The translations under genes were made by a program, and so were the position numbers. From NCBI GenBank assembly GCA_021845945.1, contig JAJZRD010000013.1:1-35451 (forward strand): a stretch of DNA of 35,451 nucleotides, in the 5' to 3' direction. The stretch is from Chloroflexota bacterium (GTDB lineage Bacteria > Chloroflexota > UBA6077). This document shows positions 8,185 to 15,887 of the stretch, piece after piece. A model generated the notes under the pieces. It searched no databases and was not told the DNA's origin. It saw only the letters and a program-made list of their open reading frames with translations. Within the stretch, counting starts at the first letter, position 1; every line of letters begins with the position of its first letter.

Positions 8185-8205
8185 GGGCGATCACAAGGAT
8201 CGCCC
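8185..8205. terminator. bidirectional hairpin between amidase and nuoN
   Basis: GGGCGATC (8185-8192), loop ACAAG, then GATCGCCC (8198-8205), a perfect 8-bp stem in the 31-bp convergent gap. On the minus strand it reads as a GTAG-GGGCGATCC palindrome whose TAG is the nuoN stop. No T-run follows, so it may act as an intrinsic-like or Rho-independent barrier only weakly, and it also looks like a member of a dispersed palindrome family. Confidence 0.6.
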
Positions 8206-9666
8206 CTACAGACCCACCGCCAAAGCCGGCAGCTGTGAGAAGCTGAAGAACAGGTTCGGCAAGATGCCCATCTGCAGGGTGAAGAAGAGAGCCACCGCCA
8301 GCACAGCGGCCATGGAGAGGGTGGGCCTCTGCAGCACCACCTTCTCGGCCGGCTCAGACATGTACATCGCCACCACGACCTTCAGGTAGTAGTAGAAGGC
8401 GATGACGCTGGTGACGACCCCCACGATGGCCAGCCAGAGGTAGCCACCCTGGACCGCAGCGCTGAACACATACAGCTTGGCCAGGAAGCCAGCCGTGAAT
8501 GGAGCCCCGCCCAGGGAGAGCATGAATACCGCCATGGCCGCCGCCAACCAGGGACTGCGCCTAGCCAGACCGGAATAGTCACCCAGGGAGAGCTTCTCCT
8601 CCCGACCCTCGCTCACGGCGACCAGGACCGCGAAGGCCCCGAAGTTCATGACCGTGTAGGCCAGCAGATAGAAGAGCACCGCGTTGCTGGCCAGGGTGCC
8701 CCCGGCCACCAGGGCCATCAGCACGTAGCCGGCGTGGGAGATGGCCGAGTACCCCAGGAGCCGCTTGAGGTTGGTCTGGACCACGGCCGCCACGTTGGCC
8801 ACTATCACCGTGATGGCCGCCAGAACCGCCAGAATGGCCGCCCACTCATTCTGGAGGGCAGGGAAGGCCGTCGCCAGCATCCTGAGAAGCGCGGCGAACG
8901 CGATCGCCTTCGTCCCCACCGCCATGTAGGCCGTCACCGGCGTCGGCGCGCCCTCGTAGACGTCCGGAACCCACATGTGGAAGGGCACCAGGGAGAGCTT
9001 GAAGCCGAAGCCCACCAGCACCAGCCCGAAGCCTAGCAACAGCGTCGGATCGATCTCCCTGTGCCCCTGCAACGCTTTGGCTATCCCGGCATAGTCCAGG
9101 GAGCCCGTGGCCCCGTAGATGAGGGCCGTGCCGTAGATCAGCAGCCCGAAGGCGAAGGAGCCGAGGAGGAAGTACTTCAGCGCGGCCTCCTCCGAGGTCA
9201 GCCGCGTCCTGGCAAAGCCGGCGAGAACGTACAGGGAGAGGGACAGCAGCTCCAGTCCGATGATGAGTGTGATCAGGTTGGCGGCACCGGCCATCACCAC
9301 CATGCCGGTGGCACCGAACATCAGCAGGCCGTAGTACTCGGCGTGGGCCAGACCGCTCCGATCTACGTAGCTGGCCGAGAGCAGCACGGCGAGGGCCGTC
9401 ACCCCCAGGGAGAGAAGCCCAAAGAAGACGTAGAAGTTGTCCACCGCCAGCATCTGGCTGAAGGCCGATCGGTTGGCACCCCAGGAGACCACCGTCGTGC
9501 CGGCGGCGACCGCCAGCCCCACCAGACAGAGCGCGGCGAGGAGACCGCCCTGCTCCTTCTTAACCAGCAGCCCCAGCAGCAACACCGCCATCGCCGCCAC
9601 GCTCAGCACCAGAACAGGGGCGAGAGCGACCAGATCTATGCCCAGGGCCGAGACATCCAGTTGCAA
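8206..9666 (-). CDS. nuoN: NADH-quinone oxidoreductase subunit N
   Basis: Antiporter-like membrane subunit of complex I, 486 aa, about 14 transmembrane helices. The proton_antipo_M core is clear: KLSLVPFHMWVPDVYEGAPTPVTAYMAVGTKAIAF holds the conserved Pro-rich broken helix and the key Lys residues, and LKRLLGYSAISHAGYVLMALVAGG follows. It forms one of the three proton channels of the membrane arm. ATG start at 9666. It is the last gene of the operon and is separated from nuoM by a 120-bp gap holding a palindrome. The stop TAG is contributed by the hairpin at its 3' end. Confidence 0.95.
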   Translation of the reverse strand: MQLDVSALGIDLVALAPVLVLSVAAMAVLLLGLLVKKEQGGLLAALCLVGLAVAAGTTVVSWGANRSAFSQMLAVDNFYVFFGLLSLGVTALAVLLSASYVDRSGLAHAEYYGLLMFGATGMVVMAGAANLITLIIGLELLSLSLYVLAGFARTRLTSEEAALKYFLLGSFAFGLLIYGTALIYGATGSLDYAGIAKALQGHREIDPTLLLGFGLVLVGFGFKLSLVPFHMWVPDVYEGAPTPVTAYMAVGTKAIAFAALLRMLATAFPALQNEWAAILAVLAAITVIVANVAAVVQTNLKRLLGYSAISHAGYVLMALVAGGTLASNAVLFYLLAYTVMNFGAFAVLVAVSEGREEKLSLGDYSGLARRSPWLAAAMAVFMLSLGGAPFTAGFLAKLYVFSAAVQGGYLWLAIVGVVTSVIAFYYYLKVVVAMYMSEPAEKVVLQRPTLSMAAVLAVALFFTLQMGILPNLFFSFSQLPALAVGL

Positions 9667-9726
9667 AGTTGCCTCCCGCTACCCACCCGACTGCGTCGGG
9701 CAGGTATCAAGAAATATCTGATAGTT

Positions 9727-9773
9727 CTGGGGACACCCCAGGCCCCGCCAGGCGCTGCGCCCTGGACCCGCCG
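9727..9773. repeat. double palindrome in the nuoM/nuoN gap
   Basis: Two adjacent hairpins: CTGGGG-ACA-CCCCAG (9727-9741) and CCAGGCGCTGCGCCCTGG (about 9748-9765, near-palindromic), followed by GACCCGCC. It resembles a dispersed repeat of the form CTGGGGACACCCCAG...GGCGCTGCGCC that I associate with Chloroflexota genomes (recollection, not checked). It fills part of the 120-bp gap between nuoM and nuoN. Confidence 0.6.
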
Positions 9774-9786
9774 ATCGCGAGGATCA

Positions 9787-11316
9787 CTACTTCGAGATCC
9801 CCACCACGACGCTGGGCGAGGGGGCACCTCTTGCTTGCTCCACCTGGGTCACCAGCCCGCCCACCGACGCCTCCATCTTGTCGAGCAGGGTGGTCGGGAA
9901 CAGGCCGATCCACAAGATCATCACGACCAGGGGCAGCAGCGTCACAATCTCGCGACCGCTGAGATCGCCCATGCCGCTGCCGGCACCGCCGTCGGCACCG
10001 TGCAACGTCCGCTGGTACATCCAAACGAGGTAGATGGCCGCCAGCACGACTCCGCTGGAAGCGACCACCGCGACGGCCGGCGCGGCCTGGAAGGCCCCTA
10101 ACAGGATCAGGAACTCCCCGACGAAGCCGTTCAACCCGGGCAGCCCCACCGAGGAGAACATCACCAGGGTGAAGAGGGCCGCCAGGACGGGCCACCGGGA
10201 GGCGAGACCGCCGAGGCTGCTGATCTTCGTCGTGCGGGTCCGCTCGGCCACCATGGCGCACAACACGAACAGCCCGCCGGTGCTCAGGCTGTGGTTGACC
10301 ATCTGCAGGGTAGCCCCGGAGATGCCCTGAGCGTTCAGGGAGAAGATCCCTATCACTATGAAAGCCATGTGGGCCACACTGGAGAACGCCACCAGCCGCA
10401 CCACGTCCTTCTGGACCACGGCCACCAGGCCACCGTAGACGACCCCGATGACCCCAAGGACCATGAAGACCGGAGCCGCCGCCACCATCTGCTGCGGGAA
10501 CAGGGTGAGGCCGAACCGCAGGAAGCCGTAGGCCCCCACCTTCACCAGCATGGTCGCCAGCACCAGCACTGCCGTGGGCGCCTGGGTGTAGGCATCGGGC
10601 AGCCAGGCGTGGAGCGGGAACACGGGCACCTTAATGGCGAAGGCGAAGGCGAAGGCCAGGAACAGCCACATGGCGAGCTGAGCCGGCACCCGCAGCGTCG
10701 CCAGCTGGGCAAGGTCGAAGCTGTACTGCCCCGTCTGTCCGTGATAGAGGACCGCCAGGCCAACGATTGCGACCAGCATCAGGAGGCTGCCGACGGCGGT
10801 GTAGAGGAAGAACTTGAGGGCCGCGTACACCCGTCTCTCGCCGCCACAGACCCCGATGATCAGGTACATCGGTATCAGCATCGCTTCCCAGAAGAGGAAG
10901 AAGAGCACCAGGTCCAGCGCCACGAAGGCACCGATCATGCCCGCCTCGAGCAGCAGCAGGAAAACGGCGTACTCCTTCGCTCGGGACCCCATCTCCCGCC
11001 AGGAGGCGAGCAGGGCCACCGGCGTCAGCAGGGCGGTCAAGACCACCAGCAGGACGCTGATCCCGTCCACCCCCAGGTGATAGCCGATCCCCAGACTGGG
11101 GAACCAGGGAGCCTGCTCCACAAACTGCAGCCCCGCGGTGCCGGCCTGGAAGCCAACCAGCATGGTCGCCGCCACGGCCAGGTTCGCCAGGGATACCACC
11201 AGAGCCCAACCCTTGACCTGGCCCGTCTGCCGGCGGCTCAGGAAGGGCACCACCAGAGCGCCGAGGACCGGAAGGAGGATAAGGGTGCTCAGGATGGGGA
11301 AGGCGGTCTGGGTCAT
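9787..11316 (-). CDS. nuoM: NADH-quinone oxidoreductase subunit M
   Basis: Second antiporter-like subunit of the complex I membrane arm, 509 aa, about 14 helices. Diagnostic segments are GISVLLVVLTALLTPVALLAS, FFLFWEAMLIPMYLIIGVCGG (with the conserved Glu in FWEAMLIP) and VPVFPLHAWLPDAYTQAPTAVLVLATMLVKVGAYGFLRF. The start is the ATG at 11316 in the ATGA overlap with the nuoL stop; a much longer in-frame extension upstream is only antisense-like sequence inside nuoL. GGGAGG lies 6 nt before the ATG. Transcribed with nuoL and, past a repeat-bearing gap, nuoN. Confidence 0.96.
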   Translation of the reverse strand: MTQTAFPILSTLILLPVLGALVVPFLSRRQTGQVKGWALVVSLANLAVAATMLVGFQAGTAGLQFVEQAPWFPSLGIGYHLGVDGISVLLVVLTALLTPVALLASWREMGSRAKEYAVFLLLLEAGMIGAFVALDLVLFFLFWEAMLIPMYLIIGVCGGERRVYAALKFFLYTAVGSLLMLVAIVGLAVLYHGQTGQYSFDLAQLATLRVPAQLAMWLFLAFAFAFAIKVPVFPLHAWLPDAYTQAPTAVLVLATMLVKVGAYGFLRFGLTLFPQQMVAAAPVFMVLGVIGVVYGGLVAVVQKDVVRLVAFSSVAHMAFIVIGIFSLNAQGISGATLQMVNHSLSTGGLFVLCAMVAERTRTTKISSLGGLASRWPVLAALFTLVMFSSVGLPGLNGFVGEFLILLGAFQAAPAVAVVASSGVVLAAIYLVWMYQRTLHGADGGAGSGMGDLSGREIVTLLPLVVMILWIGLFPTTLLDKMEASVGGLVTQVEQARGAPSPSVVVGISK

Positions 11317-13238
11317 CGGTTGCCTCCCACCTGAAGAAGATAGAACACCACCACGGTGGCTCCCGCGAGGATCGCCAGGGCGTAGTCCCGCACGAACCCC
11401 GTCTGTACCACCCGCAGGCCAAGGGCTCCCCTCTCGACCGTGCGGGTGGCCGCCCGAACGATCCCATCGGTAATGAAGCCGTCCACGGCGCCCGACAGCA
11501 GCTCGCCGAACCATCTCCCCGTCCTCACGAAGAGAAGGGAGTACAGCTCGTCGACGTAGTACTTGTTCAACAGTAACCGGTAGAGGTTGGGATACCAGCC
11601 ACCCACCGTCTTGGCGGCCTGGGGGTACGCCACGTACATTAGGTAGGCGACGAAGATGCCCAGCAGCCCCAGCGCCACCGACACCACCATCAAGGGCTCC
11701 TGCAGCTCCGCGGCGCCGGCCACCATGGGCACCGGATGGGCGTACCGATCGAACACCGGCTCCAGCCAGCGGTCGACGGCGCCGGGCCCGCCGATGAACT
11801 GGATGTAGCCACCGACGGCAGCGAGCACCGTCAGGATCAACACCGGCACCGTCATGGATACGCCCGGCTTGTGCATGTGGTGGGCGACCTGGTGGTCCAG
11901 GTGGCTCTGCCCGTGGAATGCCATGAAGAAGGCCCTGAAGACGTAGAAGCCGGTCAGAAGCACGGTCACCAGGGCCAGAACGCCCAACAGCGCGTTGCCC
12001 CGCTCGCTGGCGAAGGCGGCGTAGAGGATCTCGTCCTTGCTGAAGAAACCCGATAGCAGAGGGAAGCCGGCCAGGGCCAGGCCGCCCACCAGGAAGCCCA
12101 GGTACATGCCGGGGACGGCCTTCCAGAGCCCGCCCATGCGGCGCAGATCCTCCTCTCCGGCGAGGGCGTGGATGACGCCGCCGGCAGCCATGAAGAGGAG
12201 GGCCTTGAAGAAGGCGTGGGTCATCAGATGGAACATGCCGGCCGCGTAGGCCCCGACCCCCACCGCCAGGAACATGTAGCCGAGCTGGCTGATGGTGGAG
12301 TAGGCCAGCACCCGCTTGATGTTGGGCTGCACCAGCCCGATGGTGGCGGCGAACAGGGCGCTGACCGCGCCGACAGCCGCCACGACCAGCATCGCCGTCG
12401 GGGCGAGCTGGTAGAGGGGATGGGCTCGAGCGATCAGGTAGACGCCGGCGGTAACCATCGTCGCGGCGTGGATCAGGGCGCTAACCGGGGTCGGGCCCGC
12501 CATGGCGTCGGGGAGCCAGACGTGCAGCGGCAGCTGCGCCGACTTGGCAGCCGCTCCCACCAACAGCAGCAGCACTATGGCGGTGACCATCGGCCCGTCG
12601 TAGGCCAGCTTCTGGGCGGCCTGGGAGAAGACTCCGTCGTAGTCGAGCCTGCCGAAGGTGAGGAAGAGCAGGAAAACTGCGAAGAGCAGGCCGATGTCGC
12701 CGATGCTGTTGGTGACGAAGGCCTTGGTGCCGGCCGATGCGTTCTCGGGCTTCTGGAACCAGAAGGCGATCAACGCGTAAGAGCTGAAGCCGACGCCGCC
12801 CCACCCGACGACCAGCAGCAGGAAGTTGCCGGCCAGCACCAGCATCAGCATCGCCAGGACGAAGAGGTTCATCAAAGCGAAGAAGCGACCATACCCGTCG
12901 TCCCCGTGCATGTACCCGGTGGCGTAGACGTGGATCAGGAAGCCGACCCCGGTCACGATCAGCACCATCATGATGGAGAGCGGATCGAGCAGCAGGCCGA
13001 AGGACACCGACAGCTTGCCCGCCACGATCCAGCTCCAGAGGGGAAGCTCCACCGCTCGGGACTCGGCCGGCAGGGCCAGCATTTCGAAGAAGGCGCCGAG
13101 ACCCACCAGGAAGGAGAGCCCGACGGCCAAGCTCCCGACGTAGCCACAGGAGCGCTGGCTCAGGACTCGCCCCACGATCGCACTATAGAGAAAGCCCAAC
13201 AGGGGAAACAGCAGGATCAGCCACGCGTAGCTTAACAA
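11313..13238 (-). CDS. nuoL: NADH-quinone oxidoreductase subunit L
   Basis: Largest antiporter-like subunit of complex I, 641 aa, sitting at the distal end of the membrane arm and carrying the long lateral helix that couples the proton channels. Core motifs: LLLDPLSIMMVLIVTGVGFLIHVYATGYM, LPLHVWLPDAMAGPTPVSALIHAATMVTAGVYLIAR and FLAVGVGAYAAGMFHLMTHAFFKALLFMAAG. The C-terminal region (VDELYSLLFVRTGRWFGELL...AILAGATVVVFYLL) fits the transverse helix and its anchor. It starts with TTG at 13238, 7 nt after the nuoK stop, with AAGGGG overlapping the end of nuoK as ribosome site. Confidence 0.95.
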   Translation of the reverse strand: MLSYAWLILLFPLLGFLYSAIVGRVLSQRSCGYVGSLAVGLSFLVGLGAFFEMLALPAESRAVELPLWSWIVAGKLSVSFGLLLDPLSIMMVLIVTGVGFLIHVYATGYMHGDDGYGRFFALMNLFVLAMLMLVLAGNFLLLVVGWGGVGFSSYALIAFWFQKPENASAGTKAFVTNSIGDIGLLFAVFLLFLTFGRLDYDGVFSQAAQKLAYDGPMVTAIVLLLLVGAAAKSAQLPLHVWLPDAMAGPTPVSALIHAATMVTAGVYLIARAHPLYQLAPTAMLVVAAVGAVSALFAATIGLVQPNIKRVLAYSTISQLGYMFLAVGVGAYAAGMFHLMTHAFFKALLFMAAGGVIHALAGEEDLRRMGGLWKAVPGMYLGFLVGGLALAGFPLLSGFFSKDEILYAAFASERGNALLGVLALVTVLLTGFYVFRAFFMAFHGQSHLDHQVAHHMHKPGVSMTVPVLILTVLAAVGGYIQFIGGPGAVDRWLEPVFDRYAHPVPMVAGAAELQEPLMVVSVALGLLGIFVAYLMYVAYPQAAKTVGGWYPNLYRLLLNKYYVDELYSLLFVRTGRWFGELLSGAVDGFITDGIVRAATRTVERGALGLRVVQTGFVRDYALAILAGATVVVFYLLQVGGNR

Positions 13239-13245
13239 GAGGATC

Positions 13246-13551
13246 TCACCCCTTCAGCGAACTGACCTCGTCGACGTCGACGTTGGCCCTGATCCGGAAG
13301 ATGGAGGAGATAATGGCCAGACCGACCACCACCTCCGCGGCCGCCATCGTCATGACGAAGAAGGCCAACACCTGCCCCCCCACCGTTCCGAAGCGGTAGG
13401 CATAGGTCACGAAGGCCAGGTTGGCCGCGTTCAGCATCATCTCGATCGACATGAACATCACCAGGGGGTTCTTGCGAACCAGCACCCCCAGGACGCCGAT
13501 CGTGAACAGGACCGCGCTGAGTATCAGGTAATAGTTGGACGGAGCTAGCAT
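13246..13551 (-). CDS. nuoK: NADH-quinone oxidoreductase subunit K
   Basis: Small membrane subunit of complex I, 101 aa, three transmembrane helices. Conserved glutamates on helices 2 and 3 are present in [17 protein letters not shown] and [20 protein letters not shown], the central proton-path residues known for this family. ATG start at 13551, 4 nt after nuoJ; the stop lies 7 nt before the nuoL TTG. Length and topology are those of the family. Confidence 0.96.
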   Translation of the reverse strand: MLAPSNYYLILSAVLFTIGVLGVLVRKNPLVMFMSIEMMLNAANLAFVTYAYRFGTVGGQVLAFFVMTMAAAEVVVGLAIISSIFRIRANVDVDEVSSLKG

Positions 13552-13555
13552 CGAA

Positions 13556-14050
13556 TTACACCCTACGCTTGCCCAGCACCAGGGCAGCCACCATCGCGAC
13601 GAGCAGCAGCAGCGACGTCAGCTCGAAGGGCAGCAGGTACCGGGTGAACAGCTCGCCTCCGATGGACACCAGGTTGCCGCCGCCGGCCGCCTGCGCCCGC
13701 GGCGCCGTCGTCGAGGGCCCCTGGGAGATCATCAAGGAAACCCCCACCAGGAAGGCCATCGCCAGGAGCACGGCGACGGGCAGCCGGTTAAGGATGAGGT
13801 TGGGACCTTCCTCTCGGGTTGGGGTCAGCATGGTGATCACGAACAGGAACAGCACCATGATGGCGCCCGCGTACACCGTGATCTGCACCACCGCGAGAAA
13901 CTCGGCCGACAGGCTCAGGTAGAGCATGGCCACACAGAACAGCACGGCCACCATGAAGAGTGCGCTGTGGACCGTGTTGCGGCTCACGATCACCCCGACC
14001 GCGAACAACACCGCCAGAACGGCCAGCGAGGCAAAGTAGGCGATTTCCAT
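13556..14050 (-). CDS. nuoJ: NADH-quinone oxidoreductase subunit J
   Basis: Membrane subunit of complex I, 164 aa, five predicted helices. The conserved third helix segment [19 protein letters not shown], which holds the flexible pi-bulge in known structures, is clear. The start was placed at the ATG in the TGATG overlap with the nuoI stop (14050); an in-frame GTG one codon upstream is also possible. GGAAGAG at the end of nuoI serves as ribosome site. Confidence 0.94.
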   Translation of the reverse strand: MEIAYFASLAVLAVLFAVGVIVSRNTVHSALFMVAVLFCVAMLYLSLSAEFLAVVQITVYAGAIMVLFLFVITMLTPTREEGPNLILNRLPVAVLLAMAFLVGVSLMISQGPSTTAPRAQAAGGGNLVSIGGELFTRYLLPFELTSLLLLVAMVAALVLGKRRV

Positions 14051-14571
14051 CACTTCAGCTCTTCCTGTTTGAAGGGTAGGCTCCTCACACCCTGGGGCGC
14101 CTCGCCGTGGCCCTCGGAAGTCGGGACGATCAACCGCTCCTTGGTGAAGATGAAGTCCTCCCGGTCGTCATCGACCAGCTCGTATTCCTGCCCCAGGACG
14201 ATCGCCTGCGTTGGGCAGGCCTCCTCGCAGTAGCCGCAGAAGATGCAGCGGAGCAAGTTGATCTCGTACCGCCTCGCGTACCGCTCCCCCGGCGAGTGGC
14301 GATCCGCGTCGCTGTTCTCGGCCGGCTCGACGTAGATCGCGCCGGCCGGACAGGCCGCCGCGCAGAGAGAGCAGCCGATGCAGCGCTCCAGCCCGTTGGC
14401 GTAGCGGTGCAGATCGTGGCGCCACCGCAGACGCCGGACGTCCGGCCGCTTCTCTTCGGGATACTGGAAGGTGGTCTTGGGCCTGAACAGGTAGCTGAAG
14501 GTTATGCTCAGCCCTTTCCCGATGCTCAGCAGATCTTTGACATCCTGTATTACGCCGCCACTACTCGCCAT
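14050..14571 (-). CDS. nuoI: NADH-quinone oxidoreductase subunit I (ferredoxin-like)
   Basis: Peripheral-arm subunit that carries the two [4Fe-4S] clusters N6a and N6b between the N5/N4 chain and N2, 173 aa. Both cysteine sets are intact: C64-x2-C67-x2-C70-x3-C74 (CIGCSLCAAACP) and C109-x2-C112-x2-C115-x3-C119 (CIFCGYCEEACP). The helix-forming N-terminus (LSITFSYLFRPKTTFQYPEEKRP) binds the membrane arm. ATG at 14571 lies 192 bp after the nuoH stop, an unusually wide gap filled by a palindrome. The 3' end overlaps nuoJ. Confidence 0.96.
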   Translation of the reverse strand: MASSGGVIQDVKDLLSIGKGLSITFSYLFRPKTTFQYPEEKRPDVRRLRWRHDLHRYANGLERCIGCSLCAAACPAGAIYVEPAENSDADRHSPGERYARRYEINLLRCIFCGYCEEACPTQAIVLGQEYELVDDDREDFIFTKERLIVPTSEGHGEAPQGVRSLPFKQEELK

Positions 14572-14619
14572 GCAGATCGCACCCGCATTTCCAAGGATAC
14601 TGACCGCGTTGCTCCCCCG

Positions 14620-14696
14620 GTAGGGCGGGGGTTTATCCCCCGCCGCCCGGCGTTGTCACCAGACCGGCGGCGGCGGGGTACAAGACCCCGCCCTAC
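14620..14696. repeat. long palindromic element in the nuoH/nuoI gap
   Basis: Outer arms GTAGGGCGGGG (14620-14630) and CCCCGCCCTAC (14686-14696) are exact reverse complements. The pairing continues inwards, imperfectly, to about 33 nt per arm (CCCCGCCGCC against GGCGGCGGGG). Each arm is itself a small hairpin (GGCGGGGG-TTTAT-CCCCCGCC on the left). It occupies the centre of the 192-bp gap between nuoH and nuoI. Confidence 0.75.
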
Positions 14697-14763
14697 GGCT
14701 TACCCAGGGCACCCACATGGGGGTGCCCCCATGCCAATGCCGAGGATGTCCGCTGAACGTGCA

Positions 14764-15753
14764 CTAGGCCATCATGGTGACGACGATCGCCGTGACCACC
14801 ACGTTCAGCAGGCTGATCGGCAAGATCACCTGCCATCCCAAACGCATCAACCGATCGTAGCGCAGCCGCGGCAGCGTGGCTCTCAGCCAGACGTAGCCGA
14901 ACAGCAGGGTCGCTACCTTGATCAAGAACCACCAGACGCCATCGGCGATCGGCCCGTGATATCCACCCAGGAACAGGGTGGTCGCGACGGAGCTGATGGT
15001 CACCATGTTCACGTACTCCGCCAGGTAGAACATGGCGAACTTCAGCCCGGAGTACTCGGTCATATAGCCCTGAACCAGCTCCTGCTCCGCCTCGGGCAGA
15101 TCGAAGGGCGGCCGGTTGTTCTCCGCTATCGCCGATATGGAGTAGAGGATGAAAGCCAGGGGCTGGATCAGGACCAGGGGGACCGCCGCCTGGAACCCGA
15201 CGATGTCGGAGATCCGCAGCGACCCCACCGTTACCACCACGCTCAGGATCGAGAGCCCCATGCCCAGCTCGTAGCTGATCATCTGGGCCGAGGAACGCAC
15301 CGACCCCAGGTAGGAGTACTTGCTGTTGGAGGACCAGCCGGCCAGCACGATCCCGTACACCCCCAGCGACGAAACCGCCAGGATCACCAGGATCCCCACG
15401 CTCACGTCGGCCAGCTGCAGGTCGACCGGGAACCCGAAGATGTTGACCCGAGGGCCCACCGGAATGACCGCGAAGGTCATCATGGAGGCCATCACCGCGA
15501 TCACCGGTGCCAGCCAGAAGACGAACCTGTCGGCCCCGTCGGGCACGGCGTCTTCCTTGAACATCGCCTTCACGGCGTCCGCGATCGGCTGGAGCATCCC
15601 CCAGGGCCCCACCCGGTTCGGGCCGATCCGCGCCTGCATCCAGGCCAGCACCTTGCGCTCCGTCAGCGTCATGTAGGCAGCAGCCACGATCAGCCCGAAG
15701 AAGATTATTACCGATTTGACCAGCGCGATGAGGATGACCAGGATCTGCTCCAT
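14764..15753 (-). CDS. nuoH: NADH-quinone oxidoreductase subunit H
   Basis: Membrane subunit at the junction of both arms of complex I, 329 aa, eight predicted helices; it forms much of the quinone-binding cavity. Family hallmarks: TLTERKVLAWMQARIGPNRVGPWGMLQPIADAVKAMFKED, the Glu/Asp-rich loop AENNRPPFDLPEAEQELVQGYMTEYSGLKFAMFYLAEYVN, and the C-terminal LRATLPRLRYDRLMRLGWQVILPISL. ATG start at 15753. It lies between two repeat-bearing gaps (nuoG/nuoH and nuoH/nuoI), unlike the tightly packed rest of the operon. Confidence 0.96.
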   Translation of the reverse strand: MEQILVILIALVKSVIIFFGLIVAAAYMTLTERKVLAWMQARIGPNRVGPWGMLQPIADAVKAMFKEDAVPDGADRFVFWLAPVIAVMASMMTFAVIPVGPRVNIFGFPVDLQLADVSVGILVILAVSSLGVYGIVLAGWSSNSKYSYLGSVRSSAQMISYELGMGLSILSVVVTVGSLRISDIVGFQAAVPLVLIQPLAFILYSISAIAENNRPPFDLPEAEQELVQGYMTEYSGLKFAMFYLAEYVNMVTISSVATTLFLGGYHGPIADGVWWFLIKVATLLFGYVWLRATLPRLRYDRLMRLGWQVILPISLLNVVVTAIVVTMMA

Positions 15754-15790
15754 CCGACGCTTAGTACTCCCAAATAAAGATCACGTGGTC

Positions 15791-15860
15791 TGTCATGCTG
15801 AGCGAAGCGAAGCATCTCTATGCGCGATGGAGGAGATCCTTCGCTACGCTCAGGATGACA
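15791..15860. repeat. palindromic element with 28-nt arms in the nuoG/nuoH gap
   Basis: Left arm 15791-15818 begins TGTCATGCTGAGCGAAGCGA; the right arm 15833-15860 is its reverse complement with three mismatches, around a 14-nt loop. The core GAGCGAAGCGAAG...CTTCGCTACGCTCAG is a recurrent dispersed element I recall from many bacterial genomes, including Chloroflexota. It looks like a MITE-like or REP-like palindrome. Confidence 0.8.
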
Positions 15861-15887
15861 CCCGTCCTGCCCGCAGCATCATGGCCC

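Noticed and set aside
9061..10101. Long open frame on the + strand over nuoN/nuoM
   Set aside because: It runs antisense to well-conserved complex I genes, has Gln/His/Arg-rich shadow composition and no domain; GC-rich codon bias keeps the opposite strand open.
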